The notes under the pieces were generated by a model. It had not been told where the DNA came from and made no database searches. It worked only from the letters and a program-made list of their open reading frames with translations. A stretch of 64,000 bases of DNA from assembly GCF_900143535.1 (NCBI RefSeq), contig NZ_FRFA01000001.1:648387-712386 (forward strand), given 5' to 3'. Both the position numbers and the translations under genes were made by a program. The stretch is from Tateyamaria sp. Alg231-49. GTDB taxonomy: Bacteria; Pseudomonadota; Alphaproteobacteria; Rhodobacterales; Rhodobacteraceae. Shown here piece after piece: positions 55,198 through 64,000 of this stretch (the first letter of the stretch is position 1; the number at the start of each line of letters is the position of its first letter).

Positions 55198-56187
55198 ATG
55201 GCCGCGCGCAAAGCCAGAACCAAACCGAATGTGTCTGCGGAGGAGTTGAAAGCCTACTACAAAGACATGCTTTTGATCCGCCGGTTTGAAGAAAAAGCCG
55301 GTCAGTTGTACGGCATGGGCCTAATTGGCGGCTTTTGCCACCTCTACATCGGGCAAGAGGCCGTTGTTGTTGGCCTCGAGGCCGCGGCCAAAGAAGGCGA
55401 CAAGCGCATCACTTCCTACCGTGATCACGGCCACATGTTGGCCTGCGGCATGGACCCTAACGGCGTGATGGCCGAATTGACGGGCCGCGAGGGCGGGTAT
55501 TCCAAAGGCAAAGGCGGCTCCATGCACATGTTCTCGAAAGAGAAGCATTTCTATGGTGGTCACGGTATCGTTGCCGCGCAGGTGCCACTTGGGGCCGGTC
55601 TGGCCTTTTCCGACATGTACAAAGGCAACGACAATGTGACTTTCACCTATTTTGGTGACGGTGCTGCGAACCAGGGTCAGGTTTACGAGGCCTACAACAT
55701 GGCTGAACTGTGGATGCTGCCTGTGGTTTTTGTCATTGAAAACAACCAATACGCCATGGGTACCTCGACCAAACGATCGACCAAATCGCCCAGCTATTGG
55801 GAACGTGGGGCCGCGTACGGCATTCCGGGCGAAGAGGTTGACGGAATGGACGTACTGGCCGTCAAGGCCGCCGGTCAGAAGGCGGTCGAGCACTGCCGCG
55901 CAGGCAAAGGCCCATATATTCTGGAAATAAAGACCTACCGTTATCGCGGCCACTCGATGTCCGACCCGGCCAAGTATCGCACCCGCGAAGAGGTTCAAAA
56001 GATGCGTGATGAGCGTGACCCCATTGAAGCCGTGCGGTCCATGCTGCTGACCGGCAAGCACGCCACCGAAGATGACCTAAAGGCCATCGATAAACAGATC
56101 AAAGACGTCGTGAACGCCAGCGCCGAGTTCGCCAAGGAAAGCCCTGAACCGGCCCTCGACGAGCTTTGGACAGATATCTACGCGTAA
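55198..56187 (+). CDS. pdhA: Pyruvate dehydrogenase E1 component, alpha subunit
   Basis: 329 residues from ATG 55198 with GGAGG six bases upstream (an ATG at 55192 overlaps the ribosome site). Thiamine-diphosphate motif [20 protein letters not shown] ... NNQYAMGTS, and the phosphorylation-loop-type region [18 protein letters not shown], typical of alpha2beta2 E1 enzymes. It decarboxylates pyruvate and passes the acetyl group to lipoate. First gene of pdhA-pdhB-pdhC, 13 bases before pdhB. Confidence 0.96.
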   Translation: MAARKARTKPNVSAEELKAYYKDMLLIRRFEEKAGQLYGMGLIGGFCHLYIGQEAVVVGLEAAAKEGDKRITSYRDHGHMLACGMDPNGVMAELTGREGGYSKGKGGSMHMFSKEKHFYGGHGIVAAQVPLGAGLAFSDMYKGNDNVTFTYFGDGAANQGQVYEAYNMAELWMLPVVFVIENNQYAMGTSTKRSTKSPSYWERGAAYGIPGEEVDGMDVLAVKAAGQKAVEHCRAGKGPYILEIKTYRYRGHSMSDPAKYRTREEVQKMRDERDPIEAVRSMLLTGKHATEDDLKAIDKQIKDVVNASAEFAKESPEPALDELWTDIYA

Positions 56188-56200
56188 AGGAGAGACGACA

Positions 56201-56470
56201 ATGGCAACCGAAATTCTCATGCCCGCCCTCTCTCCGACCATGGAAGAAGGCACATTGGCCAAATGGCTCGTCAAGGAAGGCGACACTGTCTCGTCTGGCG
56301 ACATCATGGCCGAAATTGAAACCGACAAGGCCACGATGGAATTCGAGGCTGTCGATGAGGGGATCATCGGCAAGATCCTGATCGAGGAAGGCACCGAAGG
56401 CGTAAAAGTGAACACCGCCATCGCGATCCTGATCGAAGAAGGGGAAAGCGTCGATGATGTCGCCAGCGCC
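56201..56470 (+). repeat. Lipoyl-domain coding repeat, copy 1
   Basis: About 265 bases similar to 57576-57845, encoding lipoyl domains that differ at only about a dozen of 85 residues. Runs of near-identity such as GAAACCGACAAGGCCACGAT suggest gene conversion between the two copies. Confidence 0.8.
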
Positions 56471-57565
56471 ACTGCCCCGGCGGCGGCTGCTGAAGCGGCC
56501 CCGGCCGCCGCTGCACCAGCGGCCTCTACAGCCCCCGCTGCGCCTTCTGTCGACACCAGCCCCGACTGGCCCGAAGGCACGCCAATGAAGCAGCAAACCG
56601 TCCGCGAAGCTTTGCGCGACGGCATGGCCGAAGAAATGCGCAGCGACGACAACGTGTTTCTGATGGGCGAAGAGGTTGCCGAATACCAAGGCGCCTACAA
56701 GATTTCGCAGGGCATGCTGGACGAATTCGGCCCCAAACGCGTGATGGACACGCCAATCACCGAACACGGCTTTGCTGGGATCGGTGTCGGTGCGGCCTTT
56801 GGCGGGCTCAAGCCTATCGTCGAGTTCATGACTTTCAACTTTGCCATGCAAGCGATCGACCACATTATCAACTCTGCGGCCAAGACGCTGTATATGTCTG
56901 GTGGTCAGATGGGCGCGCCCATGGTTTTCCGCGGCCCCAACGGCGCTGCGGCACGCGTCGGTGCCCAGCACTCGCAGGATTATGCGGCGTGGTACATGCA
57001 GATTCCAGGTCTGAAGGTCGTGATGCCCTATTCGGCCTCCGACTATAAAGGACTGATGAAAACGGCGATCCGCGATCCCAACCCTATCATCTTCCTTGAG
57101 AACGAAATTCTCTATGGCCGCACCTTTGATGTGCCTGACATGGACGACTACACCGTACCGTTCGGCAAGGCGCGCATCTGGCGTGAAGGCGATGATTGCA
57201 CGATCGTTTCCTTTGGCATCGGCATGCAATACGCATTGGCCGCAGCCGAAAAGCTGGCCGAAGAAGGGATCAATTGTGATGTCATCGATCTGCGTACACT
57301 GCGCCCGATGGACACCGGCGCGATCCTGAATTCCGTCATGAAAACAAATCGCTGTATCACTGTAGAAGAAGGTTGGCCGCAAGGCTCAGTCGGCAACTAC
57401 ATCAGTTCAGTCATCATGCAGGAAGCGTTTGACTACCTCGACGCACCGGTGATCAACTGTACCGGCAAGGACGTTCCAATGCCCTACGCCGCGAACCTCG
57501 AAAAACACGCGCTGTTGACGACCGACGAAGTGATCGCCGCCGTCAAACAAGTCACTTACCGCTAA
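56201..57565 (+). CDS. pdhB: Pyruvate dehydrogenase E1 beta subunit with N-terminal lipoyl domain
   Basis: 454 residues. Residues 1-80 are a lipoyl domain (lipoyl lysine Lys43 in [11 protein letters not shown]), followed by an Ala/Pro linker (residues ~86-125). The E1-beta domain follows: [55 protein letters not shown] lipoyl domain on E1-beta is typical of many alphaproteobacteria and lets E1-beta itself take part in acyl transfer. The lipoyl part is nearly identical to that of PdhC. Confidence 0.96.
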   Translation: MATEILMPALSPTMEEGTLAKWLVKEGDTVSSGDIMAEIETDKATMEFEAVDEGIIGKILIEEGTEGVKVNTAIAILIEEGESVDDVASATAPAAAAEAAPAAAAPAASTAPAAPSVDTSPDWPEGTPMKQQTVREALRDGMAEEMRSDDNVFLMGEEVAEYQGAYKISQGMLDEFGPKRVMDTPITEHGFAGIGVGAAFGGLKPIVEFMTFNFAMQAIDHIINSAAKTLYMSGGQMGAPMVFRGPNGAAARVGAQHSQDYAAWYMQIPGLKVVMPYSASDYKGLMKTAIRDPNPIIFLENEILYGRTFDVPDMDDYTVPFGKARIWREGDDCTIVSFGIGMQYALAAAEKLAEEGINCDVIDLRTLRPMDTGAILNSVMKTNRCITVEEGWPQGSVGNYISSVIMQEAFDYLDAPVINCTGKDVPMPYAANLEKHALLTTDEVIAAVKQVTYR

Positions 57566-57575
57566 GGAGCCGGAG

Positions 57576-57845
57576 ATGCCTACAGAAATTCTCATGCCCG
57601 CCCTGTCACCCACGATGGAGGAAGGCACGCTTGCGAAGTGGCTGGTCAAAGAAGGGGATACGGTTGCCTCCGGTGATCTTCTGGCCGAGATTGAAACCGA
57701 CAAGGCCACGATGGAATTCGAGGCCGTGGACGAAGGGGTAGTTGGCAAGATCCTTGTCGCAGAGGGCACCGAAGGCGTGAAGGTCAACACCGCCATCGCT
57801 GTGCTGCTTGAGGACGGGGAAAGTGCGGACGATATTGGCTCCGCT
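57576..57845 (+). repeat. Lipoyl-domain coding repeat, copy 2
   Basis: Partner of the repeat at 56201-56470, in the same orientation at a spacing of 1375 bases. Confidence 0.8.
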
Positions 57846-58868
57846 CCCGCTGCGGCACATGCGGCAGCACCAGAGCCTGCAAGCCAACCCGAGGCCACGA
57901 GTGCGCCCGCTGCAACACCTGTTCCGGCAGCGCCCGCGTCGGCTGATGGGGCTCGTGTGTTCGCGTCGCCGCTTGCCCGACGGATTGCTGGGCAAAAAGG
58001 TTTGGACCTTAGCGCGATCAAGGGTTCAGGTCCACATGGCCGCATTGTCAAAGCAGACGTCGAAAACACCGCAGCCGCACCCGCCACCAAATCGGCCGCA
58101 CCAAGCGCGGATGCACCTACAGCCGCCGCACCGACAGGTCCATCCAGCGACGCTATTGCGCGGATGTATGAGGGCCGAGAGTACGAGGAAGTCAAACTCG
58201 ACGGAATGCGTAAAACCATCGCCGTACGCCTGACAGAAGCCAAACAAACGGTACCACATTTCTACCTGCGCCGGGATATTCAGCTCGACGCTCTCCTTGA
58301 ATTCCGCGGCACCCTGAACGGCCAGCTCGCAGATCGCGGTGTAAAGCTGTCGGTCAATGATTTCATCATCAAGGCGTGTGCGATTGCGCTGCAACAGGTG
58401 CCGGATGCCAATGCTGTATGGGCCGGTGACCGGATGCTGAAGCTGACTCCGTCAGACGTGGCCGTTGCAGTCGCGATAGAGGGCGGGCTGTTCACGCCTG
58501 TGCTGCAAGACGCCCATCAAAAGTCGCTGTCGGCCCTCTCTGCAGAGATGAAAGACTTGGCAACTCGCGCGCGCGATCGCAAGCTCGCGCCTCACGAATA
58601 CCAAGGCGGCAGTTTTGCTATCTCCAACCTCGGTATGTTCGGCATCGACAACTTCGATGCGGTGATCAACCCACCGCACGGTGCGATCCTCGCTGTAGGC
58701 GCCGGGGTAAAGAAACCGGTTGTTGGGAAGGATGGCGAGCTTGGCGTTGCGACAGTTATGTCCGTGACACTGTCTGTCGATCACCGCGTGATTGATGGGG
58801 CACTGGGTGCCCAGTTGCTCAATGCGATCAAGGAAAACCTTGAAAACCCGCTGGCAATGTTGGCGTAA
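57576..58868 (+). CDS. pdhC: Pyruvate dehydrogenase E2, dihydrolipoamide acetyltransferase
   Basis: 430 residues. One lipoyl domain (Lys43 in [11 protein letters not shown]) and a Pro/Ala linker. The E1/E3-binding domain is near residues 127-165 ([34 protein letters not shown]). After a second linker comes the catalytic domain with the active His/Asp in [13 protein letters not shown]. It forms the complex core and moves acetyl to CoA. Ten bases after pdhB. The E3 gene (lpd) lies elsewhere in the window. Confidence 0.96.
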   Translation: MPTEILMPALSPTMEEGTLAKWLVKEGDTVASGDLLAEIETDKATMEFEAVDEGVVGKILVAEGTEGVKVNTAIAVLLEDGESADDIGSAPAAAHAAAPEPASQPEATSAPAATPVPAAPASADGARVFASPLARRIAGQKGLDLSAIKGSGPHGRIVKADVENTAAAPATKSAAPSADAPTAAAPTGPSSDAIARMYEGREYEEVKLDGMRKTIAVRLTEAKQTVPHFYLRRDIQLDALLEFRGTLNGQLADRGVKLSVNDFIIKACAIALQQVPDANAVWAGDRMLKLTPSDVAVAVAIEGGLFTPVLQDAHQKSLSALSAEMKDLATRARDRKLAPHEYQGGSFAISNLGMFGIDNFDAVINPPHGAILAVGAGVKKPVVGKDGELGVATVMSVTLSVDHRVIDGALGAQLLNAIKENLENPLAMLA

Positions 58869-58885
58869 TCAGCCACCAAAAACGT

Positions 58886-58922
58886 AAAAAAGGCCGGAGC
58901 GATTGCTCCGGCCTTTCTGTTT
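58886..58922. terminator. Terminator between pdhC and cysE
   Basis: Perfect ten-base stem AGGCCGGAGC / GCTCCGGCCT with a four-base loop (58891-58914). A-rich on the left and T-rich on the right, so it can serve both convergent genes. Confidence 0.88.
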
Positions 58923-58935
58923 TAGATCACTAAAA

Positions 58936-59745
58936 CTACTGATCCTTGCCCAGCATATGGTTCATGGACACCGCAGGCTGATCACATCCCGCCTCGCCCA
59001 CAATCCGTGCCGGTATACCAGCAACCGTTTTACAGGGTGGGACTTCCTCAAGAACGACGGATCCGGCGGCGATTCGACTGCAATTGCCCACCCGGATGTT
59101 TCCAAGAACCTTGGCCCCTGCCCCAATCAGAACGCCGTCGCCAATCTTTGGATGGCGGTCTTCTTCTTCCTTGCCTGTCCCGCCAAGCGTTACGGAATGC
59201 AGCATAGAGACATCGTTTCCCACCACCGCCGTCTCACCGATGACAATAGAATGGGCGTGATCAATCATGATCCCTTTCCCAATGGACGCCGCCGGGTGAA
59301 TGTCCACTCCGAAAATCTCCGACACCCGCATCTGGAAGAAATAAGCGAGGTCCTGATGCCCCTCCGTCCAAAGGAAATGGCCAACCCGATAAGCTTGGAT
59401 GGCCTGATAGCCTTTAAAGTACAGAATGGGCTGTACCAACCGGTGACACGCCGGATCACGCTCATAGACAGCTACCAAATCGGACCGGGCGGCATCGACC
59501 AACTCCGGAGACTTTTGATACGCCTCTTCCACAATTTCACGCACCACCACCATCGACATCTCGTTTGACGCCAGCTTTGCCGCGATGCGGTAAGATAACG
59601 CCTTTTCGATGGATTTGTGATGCAGAATACAAGCATGGACGAACCCACCGATCAGCGGTTCTTCCACAACCGCCTGACGAGCTTCATCATTTATTTGCTC
59701 CCACAGGGGATCAATCGCAGTAATATTTGTTTTGAGATAAGCCAT
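58936..59745 (-). CDS. cysE: Serine O-acetyltransferase
   Basis: 269 residues from ATG 59745 (AAGGA seven bases upstream). The N-terminal helical domain (WEQINDEARQAVVEEPLIGGFVHACIL) is typical of CysE. The left-handed beta helix of hexapeptide repeats carries the catalytic and binding HSVTLGGTGK and DRHPKIGDGVLIGAGAKVLGNI. It makes O-acetylserine, the acceptor for the sulfide produced by the cluster at 1-5 kb. In Rhodobacter relatives cysE is the gene that follows the GTA cluster, as it does here. Confidence 0.95.
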   Translation of the reverse strand: MAYLKTNITAIDPLWEQINDEARQAVVEEPLIGGFVHACILHHKSIEKALSYRIAAKLASNEMSMVVVREIVEEAYQKSPELVDAARSDLVAVYERDPACHRLVQPILYFKGYQAIQAYRVGHFLWTEGHQDLAYFFQMRVSEIFGVDIHPAASIGKGIMIDHAHSIVIGETAVVGNDVSMLHSVTLGGTGKEEEDRHPKIGDGVLIGAGAKVLGNIRVGNCSRIAAGSVVLEEVPPCKTVAGIPARIVGEAGCDQPAVSMNHMLGKDQ

Positions 59746-59830
59746 GACCCATCCTTTCGAGTGCTGCATACCCTAGATAAGACGTTTTTTCCAAACGCAA
59801 ACCTGTGATGCACACCATCTAAAGACGCGA

Positions 59831-60118
59831 TCAATGGTGAGAGCCATGTTCGACCAACTCCTGTAAAACCAAAATGAGGGCCTTGGCGAAGTCGGGAGTG
59901 CATGTCGGCGGCTCGGCACTCATACCTGCACCACGGGCCGCTCCTGCCAGCGTACCGTCCCCAAATTGAGCATGTCGCACCCCGGTGCTCTCTCTAAATC
60001 GGTCAGCGACACAGGCGTTACGCACCAATGCGCCCGCCATGTATGCCCGCGATTCCGGAGCAACCGCCAAAAGGGCGCGCCCCGCACAAAAAAGATCGGC
60101 CATGACCACCGGGCGCAT
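59831..60118 (-). CDS. Small conserved protein that follows the GTA cluster (DUF7742-like)
   Basis: 95 residues: MRPVVMADLFCAGRALLAVA at the start, VADRFRESTGVRHAQFGDGTLAGAARG in the middle, then ILVLQELVEHG. I recall proteins beginning MRPV and containing GDGTLMAAA directly after the last structural gene of the Rhodobacter GTA cluster, and this looks like the same family. Function unknown. Its ATG overlaps the stop of the gp15 remnant (TAATG), so the ancestral coupling at this end of the cluster is preserved. Confidence 0.78.
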   Translation of the reverse strand: MRPVVMADLFCAGRALLAVAPESRAYMAGALVRNACVADRFRESTGVRHAQFGDGTLAGAARGAGMSAEPPTCTPDFAKALILVLQELVEHGSHH

Positions 60119-60345
60119 TAGGGGTCTACCGTCAGGTTAGCAAATACCCCAATACCATAACGCGCCGAATTCTGAGCCACCGCAATTTCAAATGGGCCTG
60201 CCATGCCATCCGCCAAACGATCTGCGTCACTGTACATCCAGCTTGGCGCAGTCACGGTTTCTTCCCGAATGACGCCACCGTCCTGCAAGACCCGCACGGT
60301 GTAACTCTCTGTGTCTTCAGCCAACGGCACCCTGCATCTGCGCAC
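60118..60345 (-). pseudogene. C-terminal remnant of GTA tail protein gp15
   Basis: About 70 codons. The part from EDTESYTVRVLQDGG to the end (TAPSWMYSDADRLADGM; AVAQNSARYGIGVFANLTVDP) resembles the C-terminus of the large GTA host-specificity protein encoded by orfg15, which is normally over 1200 residues. Everything upstream of this piece is missing, and the frame runs instead into the truncated terminase gene in a different phase. A GTG at 60345 gives a formal start, but the product is very unlikely to fold. The family call rests on remembered sequence features and position. Confidence 0.68.
60300..60345. other. Probable deletion junction in the GTA cluster
   Basis: On the minus strand, terminase sequence is recognisable up to GIVVVGAQMQ (about base 60330) and stops at TGA 60319-60317. 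gp15-like sequence begins in another frame at about base 60316. The intervening structural genes (portal, capsid, tail; normally around 11-13 kb) are absent. Confidence 0.65.
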
Positions 60346-61219
60346 CCACTACAACAATCCCGCACTCATCGGCAGACTTTCCACTGGTGATTGCCGGGTC
60401 CACCCCAACAACAATACGGTCGAACTCGGCAGGCGCCTTACGATGACAAAGCTCCAACATCTCACCAGTCCAGAGCGCACCCTCAGCATCGCTCAACAAC
60501 ACACCGTCCAATTCCTGACGGCCCAGTCGCGTCCCGGCATATCGGGCCCTGACCTCTTCCAGAAACGACCCTGCCAGATTGGCAGCGTTGGCCTCGGTCG
60601 GGGCGTGAGTGGTAACGGTCGAAGGCAACTGAAGCAGCATTTTCAGCGCGCCTATATTGCGCGGCGTCGTCGTCACACAAACCTGCGGTTTCTCACCTAG
60701 ACGCAAAGCGAACTGCAACATGTCCCACGTGTCTTGCGCCTTCTTCCACTTGGCCATCTCATCGACCCAAGCAGCATCAAACTGCGGCCCCCGCAATCCC
60801 TCCGGGTCAAAAGCGGTATGTACGCTCGCCACAGCACCGTTCGGCCAGATCAAGCGTTTGCGGCTCGCCTCCCATTTCGGACGGCGATCGGGCGGTGAAC
60901 AGGCCAGAATGCCGCTTTCACCAAAAATCATAACTTCGCGCACCTGCTCGATGGTTTCGCCAACCAAGGCCACGCGGCGCGCGCGCCCTTTGTCAAACGG
61001 GGTCGCCCCTTCGACCTGAGATCGCACCCATTCGGCACCTGCGCGCGTCTTGCCCGCCCCGCGTCCCCCCATGATCACCCAAGTGCGCCAGTCGCCCTCA
61101 GGAGGCAATTGATGTGGCATCGCCCAGAACTCGAACAAAAAAGGGAGGGCGCACAAGGCGCCCTCTCCCAACTCACTCAGAAACGCGTCCTGCGCTTGCA
61201 CAGGTACGGAGGCGAGCAA
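60317..61219 (-). pseudogene. GTA large terminase (gp2), truncated: ATPase kept, nuclease lost
   Basis: A frame open from 61309 (330 codons). Homology and a reasonable TTG start at 61219 suggest about 300. In numbering from 61309, Walker A GGRGAGKT is 81-88, Walker B with Asp183-Glu184 is in FDAAWVDE, and the coupling motif TTTPRN is 213-218. The first nuclease aspartate (VVGVDPA, Asp304) is present, but the frame ends 26 residues later. Intact GTA terminases are about 430-490 residues, so most of the RNase H-like nuclease is gone. It overlaps gp1 upstream. The protein could at most be an ATPase fragment; DNA cutting and packaging should be lost. Confidence 0.8.
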
Positions 61220-61517
61220 GCGCGCACCGTACCTCAACTCCGGCAGCGTCAAGGTCCAAGGCATATCCGCCTTGGGCAATGCGACTGCGTTTTTGTCTGA
61301 CTTCTGCAAGCGTCGTCTCCAATCTTTGGCAACTCACAAGCACAGTGTTCAAATCCGTTCCTTTGGATTTGAGCTCAGTACCGCTGACGTCCTCCCCCGC
61401 TTCGACCCTTTCTTTGAGGGCCCTGAACTCACGACGAAGATCGCCGAGTGAGTTGTGCACGTCGAGCAGCAGCTCGTCCGTGCGAGCTTCTTCAAGCCCC
61501 GGGGTGATAAGTGTCAT
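61173..61517 (-). CDS. GTA gp1-like small terminase protein
   Basis: 114 residues from ATG 61517. Predicted coiled coil (DELLLDVHNSLGDLRREFRALKERVEAG), then LNTVLVSCQRLETTLAEVRQKRSRIAQGGYALDLDAA, which corresponds to orfg1 of the Rhodobacter GTA, a small terminase-like subunit. It is intact and in the ancestral position ahead of the terminase gene. With the remainder of the cluster gone, it is probably a relic kept by recency or by another role. Confidence 0.76.
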   Translation of the reverse strand: MTLITPGLEEARTDELLLDVHNSLGDLRREFRALKERVEAGEDVSGTELKSKGTDLNTVLVSCQRLETTLAEVRQKRSRIAQGGYALDLDAAGVEVRCALARLRTCASAGRVSE

Positions 61518-61564
61518 ATGTGCAAAACCTCTCATGCGTTGGGTATCCCCCGCACGAGCAAAAT

Positions 61565-61600
61565 GAAAAAGCGGCCCCGGATCACTCCGACGGCCGCTTA
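61565..61600 (-). terminator. Terminator between mltG and the GTA remnant
   Basis: Stem AAGCGGCC / GGCCGCTT (61569-61576 with 61592-61599) plus an inner CGG/CCG pair, followed on the minus strand by TTTTT. It lies 180 bases after mltG and 48 before gp1, so it separates the two or attenuates gp1 expression. Confidence 0.75.
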
Positions 61601-61779
61601 CCCACTTTTCCTACCTTGCCACAAGTTATACGTGTGACCGTGCGCAGAGTCAAGGAAAATCCGGTTCCCATCAACGGACGCACCGTGCGCTCCAGTTAAC
61701 AAAACCTTTATTTATCAGAACCCTGAGCGACTACCGCCTTGATAACGCGACACAACCCTAAAGTGTGTTACACCTCTAC

Positions 61780-62946
61780 TCAGCCGCCATCGCTCTGCGA
61801 CGCTCGCTCCGCTTCGATCTCACGCCAGCGGGCCACATTGCGATTGTGCTCGTCCAACGTCTCGGCAAAGGCATGGCCGCCGGTTCCATCCGCGACAAAG
61901 AAGACATAAGGCGTATCAGCCGGTTGAGCGGCAGCCATCAGGCTGGCCCGACCCGGATTTGCAATCGGCGTCGGCGGCAAACCTTCGATCACGTAGGTGT
62001 TCCAAGGGGTCACCGCACGCAGTTCGGAACGGCGCAATCCGCGGCCCAACACGCCCTGCCCTTTGGTGATGCCGTAAATCACCGTCGGGTCTGTCTGCAG
62101 CCGCATGCCACGATTCAGACGGTTGACAAAAACAGAGGATACTTGCGGCCTTTCGTCAGCCACCCCGGTTTCCTTTTCGATGATCGACGCAAGTGTCAGC
62201 AACTCTTCAGGGCTGTTCAAAGGCAGATCAGGATCACGCGCTTCCCAGGCGGCGGAGACCCACAATTCCTGCTGTTCGGCCATCTGCGCCAAAACGTCGG
62301 CCCGCTCATCCCCCTTACGGACCTCATAGCTGTCAGGAGCCAACGCCCCTTCCGGCGGGATCTCCTCGACAGCGCCCCGCAAAACGTCCATGCCACGCAA
62401 CGCAGTCACGATCTGCCAGCTGGTGACCCCTTCGGCCAACGCAATGCGATACCGGGTGTCCTGCGCGTCTCTCACTTCAGAATAAAGCGGAGGCGCCTCA
62501 TCAACACCGGGCTCAAATTCAACGCGCTCGACAAATCGGTTGGTGGTCGGATCCAATTCACGCACCAGCGCGCTCAATCGATTGACCCCAATGCGATAGA
62601 CGACCTCGGTACCGCAGGTGCTCGCCCCGCCGCGCGTGACCACATCTACGATCTCTTCCATTGAGGCACCGGGTTCAACCAAAAAGCTGCCGGCCTTCAA
62701 CTCGCCTGACTTGCCAGCATAATCAGCGCCCATCCGAAAAATCGACGCGCTTGAAACAGCCCCTTCGGCCGCCAAATCCTCGCTCACGCGTAGAAAGTTC
62801 GACCCGCGATCCACCTGCACACAAATCGCATCAGCAAGTGGCCCCGGCCCTTCATACTGGCCCCGGCCCCACAAGATCAGGCCACCAAGCACAAACAGGG
62901 CGACAATCAATAAGGTCAACGCGTTAGACGCGATGGATCGCCACAT
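61780..62946 (-). CDS. mltG: Endolytic murein transglycosylase MltG
   Basis: 388 residues. Short cytoplasmic N-terminus, one membrane helix (SNALTLLIVALFVLGGLILWG), then a LysM-like region and the YceG catalytic domain with the active-site Glu in LASIIEKETGVADERPQVSSVFVNRL and MRLQTDPTVIYGI. It cuts nascent glycan strands and limits their length. Its ATG overlaps the fabF stop (TAATG), giving a coupled fabF-mltG pair. Confidence 0.94.
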   Translation of the reverse strand: MWRSIASNALTLLIVALFVLGGLILWGRGQYEGPGPLADAICVQVDRGSNFLRVSEDLAAEGAVSSASIFRMGADYAGKSGELKAGSFLVEPGASMEEIVDVVTRGGASTCGTEVVYRIGVNRLSALVRELDPTTNRFVERVEFEPGVDEAPPLYSEVRDAQDTRYRIALAEGVTSWQIVTALRGMDVLRGAVEEIPPEGALAPDSYEVRKGDERADVLAQMAEQQELWVSAAWEARDPDLPLNSPEELLTLASIIEKETGVADERPQVSSVFVNRLNRGMRLQTDPTVIYGITKGQGVLGRGLRRSELRAVTPWNTYVIEGLPPTPIANPGRASLMAAAQPADTPYVFFVADGTGGHAFAETLDEHNRNVARWREIEAERASQSDGG

Positions 62947-64000
62947 TAGCTGACTTTCCCAAAGATCACGCTGGCATTCGTGCCACCAAAGCCAAAACTG
63001 TTGGAGAGGGCATAGTTTACCGTCCGCTCACGCTTGGCGTTGGGCGCCAGATCAATGGGCGTTTCCACAGCGGGGTTGTCGAGGTTGATAGTCGGTGGGC
63101 AAACCTGATCACGGATCGCAAGAATGGAGAATATTGCCTCAATCGCGCCAGCAGCTCCCAGCAAGTGTCCCGTAGCCGATTTGGTCGAGGACATGGTGAC
63201 ATTGCCCGCATGATCTCCAAGCATCCGCTGCACGGCACCCAATTCGATGGTATCCGCCATGGTCGAAGTGCCGTGAGCGTTGATATAGTCGATGTCCGAT
63301 GGCTCTAGACCCGCATTGCGCAGCGCTGCGCGCATAGACCGCTCACCGCCCTCACCATCTTCGGACGGGGCCGTGATGTGATAGGCATCGCCCGACAGGC
63401 CATAGCCGCAAACCTCGGCATAAATTTTCGCACCACGGGCCACCGCGTGCTCGTATTCTTCCAGCACCACAATGCCCGCACCCTCGCCCATGACAAACCC
63501 ATCCCGGTCTGCATCATAGGGGCGGCTGGCCTTGGTCGGCTCATCGCCTCGTTTGGTAGACAGGGCCTTACAGGCGTTAAAACCCGCGATCCCGATTTTA
63601 CAGATCGCCGCCTCGGCACCACCAGCAACCATGACATCTGCATCACCCAGCATGATCAGGCGGGCCGCGTCACCTATGGCATGAGCACCTGTGGAACATG
63701 CGGTGACCACCGAATGGTTCGGTCCCTTGAACTGATAACGGATACTGACCTGACCGGAAATCAGGTTGATCAGCGCCCCGGGTACAAAGAACGGGCTGAC
63801 GCGTCGCGGGCCCTTCTCTTCCATCATAACGGCGGTGTTGGCGATAGAATTCAGTCCACCAATACCGGAACCAATCAGGACGCCCGTGCGCTCGCGATCT
63901 TCACGCCCTTCTGGCATCCAACCGGAATCCTCAACCGCTTGCTGCGCAGCGGCCATGCCATAGAGAATAAAGGTATCGACCTTGCGCTGTTCCTTCGGCG
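62946..64000 (-). CDS. fabF: 3-oxoacyl-[acyl-carrier-protein] synthase II (gene begins beyond the window)
   Basis: About 351 residues visible; the frame stays open to the last base (KVDTFILYG before the first internal Met), so the N-terminus lies outside. Thiolase-fold condensing enzyme with nucleophile Cys in VTACSTGAHAIGDAARL and the two histidines in NAHGTSTMADTIELG and SATGHLLGAAGAIEA. It elongates fatty acyl chains with malonyl-ACP. The SNSFGFGGTNASVIF end is complete. Confidence 0.95.
   Translation of the reverse strand, partial: PKEQRKVDTFILYGMAAAQQAVEDSGWMPEGREDRERTGVLIGSGIGGLNSIANTAVMMEEKGPRRVSPFFVPGALINLISGQVSIRYQFKGPNHSVVTACSTGAHAIGDAARLIMLGDADVMVAGGAEAAICKIGIAGFNACKALSTKRGDEPTKASRPYDADRDGFVMGEGAGIVVLEEYEHAVARGAKIYAEVCGYGLSGDAYHITAPSEDGEGGERSMRAALRNAGLEPSDIDYINAHGTSTMADTIELGAVQRMLGDHAGNVTMSSTKSATGHLLGAAGAIEAIFSILAIRDQVCPPTINLDNPAVETPIDLAPNAKRERTVNYALSNSFGFGGTNASVIFGKVS

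Noticed and set aside
1-64000. tRNA, rRNA, CRISPR arrays, riboswitches, complete insertion sequences
   Set aside because: Looked for typical features (CCA-ended cloverleaf, evenly spaced repeats, transposase motifs, aptamer cores) by eye in the intergenic regions; none could be supported.

Overview
The window is chromosomal DNA from an alphaproteobacterium of the family Rhodobacteraceae, most likely the marine Roseobacter group. Several things point there: the siroheme/sulfite reductase cluster with its DUF2849 and DUF934 partners, two tandem gap genes, a pyruvate dehydrogenase E1-beta carrying its own lipoyl domain, a VPLPA-CTERM surface protein, an alphaproteobacterial GAAC-N7-GAAC SOS box at uvrA, and remnants of a Rhodobacter-type gene transfer agent (GTA) next to cysE. 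No rRNA, tRNA, CRISPR array or intact insertion sequence was seen.

Layout. 1-5.3 kb: assimilatory sulfate reduction (cysG-DUF2849-cysI-cysH-DUF934-fpr). 5.3-7.7 kb: a TauD-family dioxygenase, an Ala-rich membrane-anchored protein, and infC, which appears to start at ATC. 7.8-13.8 kb: a form II aerobic CO-dehydrogenase-like enzyme (coxSLM order) with two molybdenum-cofactor accessory genes. 14-18.6 kb: bolA-orf-monothiol glutaredoxin, a GNAT/zapA/coiled-coil operon, and transketolase. 18.6-20.6 kb: a gene-poor stretch and a DUF808 membrane protein. 20.8-23.2 kb: two GAPDH genes with different coenzyme-site residues and a 47-residue membrane peptide between them. 23.3-26.8 kb: a secreted amidohydrolase with two DUF333 repeats, coaD, and a CBS protein. 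27.2-35 kb: valine catabolism (mmsA, isobutyryl-CoA dehydrogenase, and an in-frame fusion of 3-hydroxyisobutyryl-CoA hydrolase with 3-hydroxyisobutyrate dehydrogenase). This set is interrupted by two surface or secreted proteins. 35-44 kb: uvrA, two MFS transporters, lpd, DUF924, queA. 44-52.6 kb: a large AsmA/YhdP-like protein, peroxiredoxin, DUF455, an M23 peptidase-bactofilin pair, and two cyclophilins. 52.7-58.9 kb: pgk, an SDR, ftsB-like, pdhA-pdhB-pdhC. 58.9-64 kb: cysE, a collapsed GTA cluster, mltG, fabF (partial).

Themes. Central carbon genes (two gap, tkt, pgk, pdhABC, lpd) are scattered through the window. Nearly the same 18-bp palindrome lies upstream of both pdhA and lpd, about 14 kb apart, and related CG-centred sites precede both gap genes, which suggests one shared regulator. 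The GTA remnant keeps the small terminase gene, the ATPase part of the large terminase, the tail end of the last structural gene and the small gene after it. The intervening structural genes are missing. This looks like a single large internal deletion with both flanks preserved.
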